DNA of 12,543 bases, from NCBI RefSeq assembly GCF_002422095.1, contig NZ_DITB01000102.1, positions 1-12,543 of the forward strand, read 5' to 3'. This document shows positions 7,300-12,543 of this stretch, in pieces. The position numbers and the translations under genes are program-made. The stretch's first letter is position 1. Each line of letters opens with the position of its first letter. The notes beneath the pieces are model-generated. The model worked only from the letters and a program-made list of their open reading frames with translations. It was not told the DNA's origin and made no database searches. Origin of the DNA: Flavobacterium sp. UBA6195. GTDB taxonomy: Bacteria > Bacteroidota > Bacteroidia > Flavobacteriales > Flavobacteriaceae.

Positions 7300-7365
7300 T
7301 ACCCCCGTAAAAATACCTGGTTACCCCCGTAAAAATACTTGGTTTGAAAATCAGGTATTTTTACG
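7300..7365. promoter_or_regulatory. Candidate operator: two tandem 22-bp repeats plus an inverted third copy
   Basis: The 22-bp unit (TACCCCCGTAAAAATACC then TGGT) occurs at 7300-7321 and directly again at 7322-7343 with one change (C to T). A third partial copy follows in inverted orientation at 7352-7365 (CAGGTATTTTTACG, exact complement of 14 bases of copy 1). The 22-bp period is about two helical turns, so a dimeric protein would bind both copies on the same face. It lies in the gap between the 428-aa gene (-) and a 47-codon ORF (+), just past the NarL-type regulator gene. The TACCCCC words resemble NarL heptamers (TACYYMT) at six of seven positions. Binding by that regulator is inference. 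The inverted copy could also form a stem-loop in RNA. Confidence 0.65.
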
Positions 7366-7389
7366 CTTACACAGGATTTTTTTTTATCC

Positions 7390-7397
7390 TAGTTTTG
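7390..7397 (+). promoter_or_regulatory. -7 promoter element ahead of the 47-codon ORF
   Basis: TAGTTTTG is an exact TAnnTTTG match, 20 nt before the ATG at 7418. No TTG sits at -33 spacing. The inverted operator copy ends 24 nt upstream, which puts it near -45 of the expected start site, a usual position for an activator that replaces a missing -33 box. A small AGGAT/ATCCT hairpin with an 8-T loop (7373-7390) abuts it. Confidence 0.5.
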
Positions 7398-7417
7398 ACT
7401 TGTAGATATAAACAAAA

Positions 7418-7561
7418 ATGAGAATGGATTCAAACAGCAAAAACACATCGCTATTAAACTCAAGAGAAATGAAATTATTAAAAAAAATTGGATATATCGT
7501 GTTGATAATAACAATTCTAGTGTATTTTATTTTAGTTTTTCAATTTTGCAGAAACTATTAA
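7418..7561 (+). CDS. Small ORF for a 47-aa single-TM peptide
   Basis: ATG 7418 to TAA 7559-7561 encodes a 47-residue peptide. The polar N-terminus (MRMDSNSKNTSLLNSREM, with KK at 22-23) is followed by one clear membrane span at about 24-43 (IGYIVLIITILVYFILVFQF) and the short tail CRNY. ATG at codon 18 would give a 30-aa version, and the Lys-rich flank suggests the N-terminus faces the cytosol. I recognise no family. Support comes from context: a -7 box at the right distance, a repeat operator just upstream, no gene on the opposite strand, and a stop 21 nt before the convergent end of the regulator gene. It may be the output or a feedback partner of the adjacent two-component system. It could also be a chance ORF, since AT-rich DNA readily encodes hydrophobic stretches. 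Confidence 0.45.
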   Translation: MRMDSNSKNTSLLNSREMKLLKKIGYIVLIITILVYFILVFQFCRNY

Positions 7562-7582
7562 TTTCATTCACATAATATGCAT

Positions 7583-8266
7583 TTAAGACCCCATATTATT
7601 AGAGTCTTCTAAGTTTATTATTTTATTTTGTATGGCAAAAATTACCAATCCTGCCATATTTTTTGAATTTGTTTTTACTAACAAATTATTTCTATGGCCG
7701 TCAACCGTTCTGGTACTTAAACTCAACATCTCTCCTATTTCAACCGAACTGTATTGCTTACAAATTAACTCTAAAACTTCTCGTTCTCTTTCCGTTAAAA
7801 AATCCTCATCAAGAATAGTTCTTGAAGAAACGCTTGAGATTATATTTTGATGAATTACTTCCATAACGGTTTCATTATAATAAAATCCCTTTTGGGCAAC
7901 TTCATTTACCGTTTTAATCATATCGGTTGGTGAAGCACTCTTAACCAAATAAGATGCAGCTCCTACATTTATCATATTGGCTATGAACGACCTTGTGTTA
8001 TAACTTGTAAGTGCAATAACTCGAATAGAAGAAAAGTCTTTATGAATAATTTTTGTGGCTTCCACTCCATTTAAATGAGGCATTTTTAAATCCATCATTA
8101 TAATATCTGGAAGTTGCGATGTCGTTTTTAAATGTTCAATTAAGTCGCTCCCATTTGAAGTTTCATAAATAATTTCAATATTGGGTTCGCGATTAAGTAA
8201 GAAATAGATTCCTTTACGGAACAATTCCTCATCATCAGCTAAAATTATTTTAATTTTATTATTCAT
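7583..8266 (-). CDS. NarL/LuxR-family response regulator
   Basis: DNA-binding partner of the kinase gene directly upstream. Numbered from ATG 8266 (227 aa), the receiver domain spans about 5-120, with acidic residues D11, D12 and E13, phospho-acceptor D59 (MMDLKMP), T87 (ALTS) and K109 (LVKSA). A LuxR-type HTH follows at about 155-212 (LTEREREVLELI, then EIGEMLSLSTRTVDGHRNNL). All phosphorylation residues are present. The HTH lacks the usual Lys after TV and has GHR in place of KVHR-type sequences, a common flavobacterial variant. The kinase stop and this ATG overlap as TGATG; GTG at 8269 is an alternative start giving a 4-nt overlap. It is the last gene of the four-gene unit and the best candidate to bind the repeats at 7300-7365. 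Confidence 0.95.
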   Translation of the reverse strand: MNNKIKIILADDEELFRKGIYFLLNREPNIEIIYETSNGSDLIEHLKTTSQLPDIIMMDLKMPHLNGVEATKIIHKDFSSIRVIALTSYNTRSFIANMINVGAASYLVKSASPTDMIKTVNEVAQKGFYYNETVMEVIHQNIISSVSSRTILDEDFLTEREREVLELICKQYSSVEIGEMLSLSTRTVDGHRNNLLVKTNSKNMAGLVIFAIQNKIINLEDSNNMGS

Positions 8267-9060
8267 CACTTAAAGTTAAACACCATAATTACACCTTCAT
8301 TAGGTTGAGAATTAAAACTAAACTGACCACCTAAGAAGTTTATTCTACTTTCTATGTTTTTCATTCCCAATCCTTTTTGGTATTCCTCACTTGAATTGTC
8401 AAATCCAATACCATTATCAATGTAAGTACAACTATTTTGGCCATCGAAGTTAGTGAATTGAATTGAAATTTCAGTTGCTTTTCCATGACGTACTGAATTA
8501 TTTAACAGTTCTTGCAAGATTCGAAATATATGTAAATGTTTTTCAATAGGATAGTTGTCAAAATTAATTTGATTATCAAATGAAACTTTAACAATTTTAG
8601 TGCTATTAAACTCTTCTACTAATTCTTCAATACCTGCATGAAGTCCAAATTTTTCTAATACTGGAGGCAATAAATCGTGTGCTATACGCCTCGAATTTTC
8701 AATGGCATTTTGGGTTAATTCAATAATATTATTTGTAATTTCCATTTGCTCTTCCTCATTTAAATTAGGTGTTTTAAGCAAATGACTGTTTAAGGAAACT
8801 ATATTTAGTTTTGAACTAATATCGTCATGCAAATCTTGTGCTATTCGTTTGCGTTCTTCTTCCTGAGCAAACAAAATGGAATGCAACAACTCTTTTTGAT
8901 GTTCAATTTCCAAATTTTTCTTGTCTACTTCTATTTTTACAATTTTTTTTCTTGAAAAATAGAAAAACATAATTAGCACCATAAACATGGATATAAATGC
9001 AAGTAAGACAAAGAAAAATACTTGAATTATTTCGCTATTTTCTAAATTAATTTCTTTCAT
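8266..9060 (-). CDS. HisKA_3-type sensor histidine kinase without a sensor domain
   Basis: Membrane kinase expected to phosphorylate the adjacent NarL-type regulator. The 264 residues comprise a short N-terminus, one membrane span at about 11-36, a linker likely to be coiled-coil (about 37-66), a HisKA_3 dimerisation and phosphotransfer domain with ERKRIAQDLHDD (phospho-His H78), and a HATPase_c domain with N box ELLNNSVRH (184-192), DNGIGF (215-220) and GLGMKNI (230-236). The domain order matches the NarX/DesK class. No periplasmic, PAS, GAF or TPR sensor is present and at most 10 residues precede the span, so the signal must come from the membrane or a partner. The obvious candidate is the 207-aa membrane protein, whose stop overlaps this ATG by 4 nt (ATGA). 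Confidence 0.95.
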   Translation of the reverse strand: MKEINLENSEIIQVFFFVLLAFISMFMVLIMFFYFSRKKIVKIEVDKKNLEIEHQKELLHSILFAQEEERKRIAQDLHDDISSKLNIVSLNSHLLKTPNLNEEEQMEITNNIIELTQNAIENSRRIAHDLLPPVLEKFGLHAGIEELVEEFNSTKIVKVSFDNQINFDNYPIEKHLHIFRILQELLNNSVRHGKATEISIQFTNFDGQNSCTYIDNGIGFDNSSEEYQKGLGMKNIESRINFLGGQFSFNSQPNEGVIMVFNFK

Positions 9061-9680
9061 TTCTTATTAAAATAAATTAATTTCCATTGATAAAAGAAGA
9101 ATGCAAATTTTATGTATTGCAGTATGATATTTATATCAATCATTATATCATTAAATTCATCGAACTCTAAAATAACAACCAACTTGTAAATTAAAAAAAT
9201 AAAAGTACTCGTAAATAAATAAAACAACAGTCCAATATTTGTAAAATAATATTCTGACTTTCCTCCAAGATTATTGTACAAATGCATAGTTGAATAAATA
9301 ATTAGAGGCATGGTTGTTAAATAAGTTTCTAAAAGATTAAACTCTAGAAACAAATTAGGATTAAATAAGTACCTTGAAAATAAAAAAATAGGCAGTACAA
9401 TTAATAAAACGTAAACCGAAATTAATTGTGCTTTTGTTTTTAATAATAGAGAATAGAAATAACTCAGTATTACAAATTGGAATAACTCATAAAAATGATG
9501 CAAGAATACATTGTAAATACGAAACCATTTCCACAAATTGGAACTAATGTAATCGATGATTAAAACACCTACTATATAAATTGTAAAAATCTTGTAAGCT
9601 TTTCCATTTTTGAAAAAACCTACAAGATAAAGTAAGCATAATACTGCAGACGTAAAATATAAATATTTAGAATCTAACAA
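9057..9680 (-). CDS. Polytopic membrane protein linked to the histidine kinase, TTG start
   Basis: Function not known. The 207 residues are almost entirely hydrophobic, with about seven predicted spans near 6-23, 31-47, 58-80, 86-103, 115-137, 146-170 and 181-198. A short aromatic/His motif, HHFYELFQF, lies at 61-69 at the start of the third span. There is no catalytic or transporter motif that I recognise. Translation must start at TTG 9680, as there is no in-frame ATG until codon 124. That TTG comes 2 nt after the stop of the 102-aa gene, which suggests translational coupling. The stop overlaps the kinase ATG (ATGA). The likely role is signal perception for a kinase that has no sensor, but this is inferred from gene order only. 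Confidence 0.8.
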   Translation of the reverse strand: MLDSKYLYFTSAVLCLLYLVGFFKNGKAYKIFTIYIVGVLIIDYISSNLWKWFRIYNVFLHHFYELFQFVILSYFYSLLLKTKAQLISVYVLLIVLPIFLFSRYLFNPNLFLEFNLLETYLTTMPLIIYSTMHLYNNLGGKSEYYFTNIGLLFYLFTSTFIFLIYKLVVILEFDEFNDIMIDINIILQYIKFAFFFYQWKLIYFNKK

Positions 9681-9682
9681 AA

Positions 9683-9991
9683 TTAAGGCGTAAATAGAGG
9701 ACTTGAAGGATCACAACATTTAGGACATGGTTGCGTTGTATCGTAAATCAAATGGTCTGCGCTAATTAAGTCTTTTCCATTTGCGTCAACGCCTACATAC
9801 GCTAATTTTTGCGTTCCGGTTGCATCTACTCCCATGTAGGCTCTCACATCTACAACTCCATCGGTTGCTAATAATTCTCTAAGAGCATCACCAGGGATTA
9901 AATGACCTTTTGCTAAATCTTTCGGGGGATTGGTTCTCCATGAAGTTGTCCAAGCTTTTGCTTCATCGAGAGAAATTGTAAAATCTGCCAT
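9683..9991 (-). CDS. Conserved small protein with Cys-rich C-terminus, first gene of the unit
   Basis: A 102-aa soluble protein with no signal peptide or membrane span. The middle reads HLIPGDALRELLATDGVVDVRAYMGVD at 30-56, with the repeated phrase GVDATG/GVDANG at 54-59 and 67-72. The C-terminus is QPCPKCCDPSSPLFTP with Cys at 89, 92 and 93. I have seen this small family (LIPGDALRE..., YD..QPCP...CDP) in other Bacteroidota genomes as uncharacterised. The cysteines could bind a metal or be redox-active. It is less AT-rich than the three genes after it and separated by only 2 nt from the membrane protein gene, so it probably leads the operon. The -7-like box at 10015-10022 would give a short leader. 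Confidence 0.8.
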   Translation of the reverse strand: MADFTISLDEAKAWTTSWRTNPPKDLAKGHLIPGDALRELLATDGVVDVRAYMGVDATGTQKLAYVGVDANGKDLISADHLIYDTTQPCPKCCDPSSPLFTP

Positions 9992-10014
9992 AATAAGTTT
10001 TTATAATTGAGTCA

Positions 10015-10022
10015 TAAATGTA
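10015..10022 (-). promoter_or_regulatory. Possible -7 element of the two-component operon
   Basis: The minus strand reads TACATTTA, one mismatch from TAnnTTTG, about 24 nt upstream of the 102-aa gene's ATG and directly after the dnaB terminator. No clear -33 box is present. Confidence 0.35.
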
Positions 10023-10036
10023 GTAAAAAAATTAAT

Positions 10037-10067
10037 AAAAAAAACAGACGATTTGTCTGTTTTTTTT
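10037..10067 (-). terminator. Intrinsic terminator of dnaB
   Basis: A perfect 13-bp stem, eight A plus CAGAC (10037-10049) and GTCTG plus eight T (10055-10067), has a 5-nt loop. It lies 18 nt past the dnaB stop on the minus strand. The sequence is nearly symmetrical, so it would also stop transcripts on the + strand. Confidence 0.88.
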
Positions 10068-10085
10068 ATTCTTTATACATCTCAT

Positions 10086-11633
10086 TTAAAAAGGAACGTC
10101 AGAATCATCATCAAATGAATTCATTGCGCTTCCAAAAGCTTCATTAGGCGTAGGCAAATTAGGTGTGATGAAAGGATTCGTATCATCAAGATTCATTTTT
10201 GAAGGTAGGGCATCAAAAGGCGAACCAAAATCATCTAAGTTATCAAACTTACCTAAATTTCCTATGAATTTTAAACGAATATTATCTAAACCTCCATTAC
10301 GGTGTTTTGCTACAATAAATTCGGCTTGACCTTGCGTTGGTGAACGTTCTTCATCATCCCATTCGTCAATTTTATAATATTCTGGACGATAAATAAACGA
10401 TACAATATCGGCATCTTGCTCAATTGCTCCTGACTCCCTTAAATCAGAAAGTAAAGGACGCTTACTTGAACCACGAGTTTCTACCGCACGAGATAACTGC
10501 GAAAGTGCAATCACAGGAACGTTCAACTCTTTGGCTAAGGCTTTTAAATTTCGGGAAATGGTCGAGATTTCTTGCTCACGATTACCACCACCTTTTCCAT
10601 TTCCACCAGCTGTCATCAACTGAAGGTAGTCGATTACAATCATTTTGATTCCGTATTGTGAAGAAAGACGTCTTGCTTTTGCCCGTAAATCGAAAATCGA
10701 TAGTGATGGGGTATCATCAATAAACAAAGGCGCTTTTTCTAAGTCTTTTACTTTGATAGACAATTGCTCCCACTCGTGTTTTTCTAATTTTCCAGTTCTT
10801 AATTTTTCAGATGATAATCCGGTTTCGGAAGAAATCAAACGTGTAATCAACTGAACCGAAGACATCTCTAGTGAGAAAAAAGCTACTGGCGCACCATAAT
10901 CAATGGCCATATTTCGTGCCATCGATAACGTAAATGCCGTTTTACCCATACCCGGACGTGCTGCCACAATAATTAAATCTGAAGGTTGCCATCCTGAAGT
11001 TAACTTATCCAAATCGTGAAAACCTGTTGGAATTCCACTCAAACCTTCTTTACCTGCAATTTCTTCAATTCGTTTTTTAGCTTGAATTACCAAACTTTGA
11101 GCAGTTTCAGAACTTCGTTTGATGTTTCCTTGCGTTACTTCGTACAATTTAGATTCGGCTTTGTCTAGTAAATCGAATACATCTGTAGATTCATCATACG
11201 ATTCTTCAATAATTTCATTAGAAATTTTAATCAAACTTCTTTGAATGTATTTTTGCAGAATAATACGTGAATGAAACTCAATATGAGCCGAAGAAGAAAT
11301 CTTTTGTGTTAACTGAATTAAATAAAAATCACCACCCGCCAATTCCAATTTTCCATTTTTCTTCAATTGAGCCGAAACGGTTAATAAGTCTATTGGTTGT
11401 GTTTCATTGAACAACTGAACTATGGCTTCAAAAATATATTGGTGTGCCTCTTTATAAAAGGCATCGGGTTGTAAAATATCAATTACCTCATCTACCCCTT
11501 TTTTATCAATCATCATGGCACCAATCACTGCCTCCTCAAGTTCTAATGCTTGTGGGGGTAACTTTCCTTTTTCCAAATTGATAATCGTAGTTTTATCTAC
11601 TTTTATCGGGTTCATATTTCTGACATTTTCCAT
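10086..11633 (-). CDS. dnaB: Replicative DNA helicase DnaB
   Basis: Hexameric 5'-3' helicase that unwinds the replication fork. The 515 residues include an N-terminal domain (about 27-130, LPPQALELEEAVIGAMM...), a linker to about 195 and a RecA-like motor: Walker A ARPGMGKTA with K231, E256 in SLEMS, Walker B VIDYLQL with D335, the LSQLSRAVETR loop and DLRESGAIEQDAD, and R445 in KHRNGG as the likely arginine finger. All catalytic motifs are intact and there is no intein. The C-terminal extension after about 465 is low-complexity and ends FDDDSDVPF, resembling the SSB tail. ATG 11633 gives MENVRNMNPIKV; ATG 11615 is an alternative. It is a single gene between two terminators. Confidence 0.98.
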   Translation of the reverse strand: MENVRNMNPIKVDKTTIINLEKGKLPPQALELEEAVIGAMMIDKKGVDEVIDILQPDAFYKEAHQYIFEAIVQLFNETQPIDLLTVSAQLKKNGKLELAGGDFYLIQLTQKISSSAHIEFHSRIILQKYIQRSLIKISNEIIEESYDESTDVFDLLDKAESKLYEVTQGNIKRSSETAQSLVIQAKKRIEEIAGKEGLSGIPTGFHDLDKLTSGWQPSDLIIVAARPGMGKTAFTLSMARNMAIDYGAPVAFFSLEMSSVQLITRLISSETGLSSEKLRTGKLEKHEWEQLSIKVKDLEKAPLFIDDTPSLSIFDLRAKARRLSSQYGIKMIVIDYLQLMTAGGNGKGGGNREQEISTISRNLKALAKELNVPVIALSQLSRAVETRGSSKRPLLSDLRESGAIEQDADIVSFIYRPEYYKIDEWDDEERSPTQGQAEFIVAKHRNGGLDNIRLKFIGNLGKFDNLDDFGSPFDALPSKMNLDDTNPFITPNLPTPNEAFGSAMNSFDDDSDVPF

Positions 11634-11720
11634 ATTGCTAAGGTACTCTTTTTTTAAATAATTTTAAATCGAGTTCTTAATACTGCGCTGTTAATAACTT
11701 CAAAATTTTGTTAATAAGAC

Positions 11721-11757
11721 AAAAAAAATCCGAAACTTAGGGCTTCGGATTTTTTTT
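11721..11757 (-). terminator. Intrinsic terminator of accA
   Basis: A perfect 14-bp stem, eight A plus TCCGAA (11721-11734) and TTCGGA plus eight T (11744-11757), closes a 9-nt loop. It begins 19 nt after the accA stop on the minus strand and separates accA from dnaB. Confidence 0.92.
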
Positions 11758-11776
11758 ATAATTTGAAAATAAGTGA

Positions 11777-12543
11777 CTACTCTTTGAATTCACCCATTTT
11801 GCTATATTTATCCATACGTTTTGCCACTAAATCTTTTGTTGATAAATCTTTTAATTCGTTGTAAGCTTTTGTTACATATTCAGCAACCGATTTAAAAGTA
11901 GTTTCTTTATCATAGTGAGCACCACCAAGAGGTTCTGGAATGATATCGTCGATTAACTTTTGTTTTTTCATATCGAAAGAAGTTAATTTCAAAGCTTCGG
12001 CTGCCTGTTCTTTATATTCCCAACTTCTCCATAAGATGGAAGAACATGACTCTGGAGAAATTACAGAATACCAAGTATTTTCTAACATATATACTCTATC
12101 TCCTACTCCAATTCCTAATGCTCCACCTGAAGCTCCTTCTCCAATGATTACAGAAATAATTGGTGTTTTTAAACGAGCCATTTCAAAAATATTTCTTGCA
12201 ATAGCTTCTCCTTGTCCTCGCTCTTCAGCTTCTAAACCTGGATATGCTCCTGGGGTATCAATTAATGTTAATACAGGAATATTAAATTTCTCTGCCATTT
12301 TCATTAAACGCAATGCTTTACGATATCCTTCTGGATTCGCCATCCCGAAGTTTCTGTATTGGCGCATTTTAGTATTAATCCCTTTTTGCTGACCAATAAT
12401 CATAAACGATTGTCCGTTGATTTGACCTAATCCCCCTACCATGGCTTTATCGTCTTTGAAATTTCTGTCGCCAAAAAGTTCTAAAAACGTTCCATTCGTA
12501 ATATTAGTAATGTGCTCTAATGTGTACGGACGGTTTGGATGAC
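11777..12543 (-). CDS. accA: Acetyl-CoA carboxylase carboxyltransferase subunit alpha (5' end outside window)
   Basis: With AccD, AccA moves the carboxyl group from biotin on AccB to acetyl-CoA, giving malonyl-CoA for fatty acid synthesis. The frame is open to the window edge, and the part before the internal ATG at 12442 reads HPNRPYTLEHITNI then TNGTFLELFGDRNFKDDKA, normal AccA sequence, so the true start lies beyond 12543. About 254 residues are seen of the usual 315-320. Landmarks are GQQKGINTKMRQYRNFGM, LTLIDTPGAYPGLEAEERGQ, the oxyanion-hole segment IGEGASGGALGIGVGDRVYML and SVISPESCSSILWR. The C-terminus is intact (TAG stop), and an intrinsic terminator follows. Confidence 0.97.
   Translation of the reverse strand, partial: HPNRPYTLEHITNITNGTFLELFGDRNFKDDKAMVGGLGQINGQSFMIIGQQKGINTKMRQYRNFGMANPEGYRKALRLMKMAEKFNIPVLTLIDTPGAYPGLEAEERGQGEAIARNIFEMARLKTPIISVIIGEGASGGALGIGVGDRVYMLENTWYSVISPESCSSILWRSWEYKEQAAEALKLTSFDMKKQKLIDDIIPEPLGGAHYDKETTFKSVAEYVTKAYNELKDLSTKDLVAKRMDKYSKMGEFKE

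Noticed and set aside
7352..7390. The inverted repeat copy plus the T-run as an intrinsic terminator
   Set aside because: The stem is AT-rich with a 10-nt loop, the T-run starts 12 nt after it, and no gene reads into it on the + strand. An operator fits better.
7571..7600. 8-bp inverted repeat ATAATATG/CATATTAT between the 47-codon ORF and the regulator stop, as a bidirectional terminator
   Set aside because: The stem is all A/T apart from one pair, the loop is 12 nt, there is no T-run, and it overlaps the end of the regulator coding region.
9992..10085. Read-through from dnaB into the two-component unit as one operon
   Set aside because: A perfect 13-bp stem with an 8-T tail separates them.
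11638..11645. TACCTTAG on the minus strand as a dnaB -7 box
   Set aside because: It lies 4 nt from the ATG, mismatches the conserved TTTG and has no -33 TTG. It would require a leaderless transcript, which I cannot support.
11940..12392. 150-codon plus-strand ORF inside accA
   Set aside because: It is fully antisense to a clearly conserved gene and its translation has no recognisable features, so I treat it as a shadow.
11777..12442. accA as a complete 221-aa gene starting at ATG 12442
   Set aside because: The frame continues upstream with AccA sequence to the window edge, so that ATG is internal.

Overview
The window looks like chromosomal DNA of a Bacteroidota bacterium of the family Flavobacteriaceae, most likely Flavobacterium or a close relative. 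The DNA is AT-rich, and start codons are preceded by AT-rich sequence with little Shine-Dalgarno signal. Several genes have a TAnnTTTG-type -7 promoter element, as expected for the Bacteroidota sigma factor. The proteins closely match what I remember of flavobacterial ThrS, IF-3, RlmF, DnaB and AccA. No phage, CRISPR, transposase, tRNA or rRNA is visible.

Region 1 (1-3557, + strand) is the translation operon thrS-infC-rpmI-rplT. It has a clear promoter, short repeats in two of its gaps, and a strong intrinsic terminator after rplT. infC has no ATG/GTG/TTG at its natural start and must begin at ATA 2176 or ATT 2182; a naive ORF caller truncates it by 23 residues. A strongly palindromic intergenic repeat lies upstream of thrS.

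Region 2 (3600-7240) holds three single genes. The first is a minus-strand lipoprotein with YD/RHS-like strand-turn-strand repeats. The second is divergently transcribed rlmF (23S rRNA m6A1618 methyltransferase), which starts at TTG. The third is a minus-strand, probably exported protein of a Bacteroidota family often labelled 'asparagine synthetase B', although it does not look like AsnB.

Region 3 (7240-9991) is the most interesting part. It is a tight minus-strand four-gene unit: a 102-aa soluble protein with a Cys-rich tail, a roughly 7-TM protein starting at TTG, a one-TM HisKA_3-type histidine kinase with no sensor domain, and a NarL/LuxR-type response regulator. Just beyond the regulator, in a 343-bp gap, two exact-tandem 22-bp repeats are followed by an inverted third copy, a -7 promoter box without a visible -33 box, and an unreported 47-codon ORF for a one-TM peptide. 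I infer a small self-contained circuit: membrane sensor partner, kinase, regulator, operator and small membrane protein output. The link between regulator and operator is not demonstrated.

Region 4 (10037-12543, minus strand) is replicative helicase dnaB and the 3' part of accA (acetyl-CoA carboxylase carboxyltransferase alpha subunit), each followed by a strong intrinsic terminator. DnaB ends in an acidic -DVPF tail resembling the SSB C-terminal tip.
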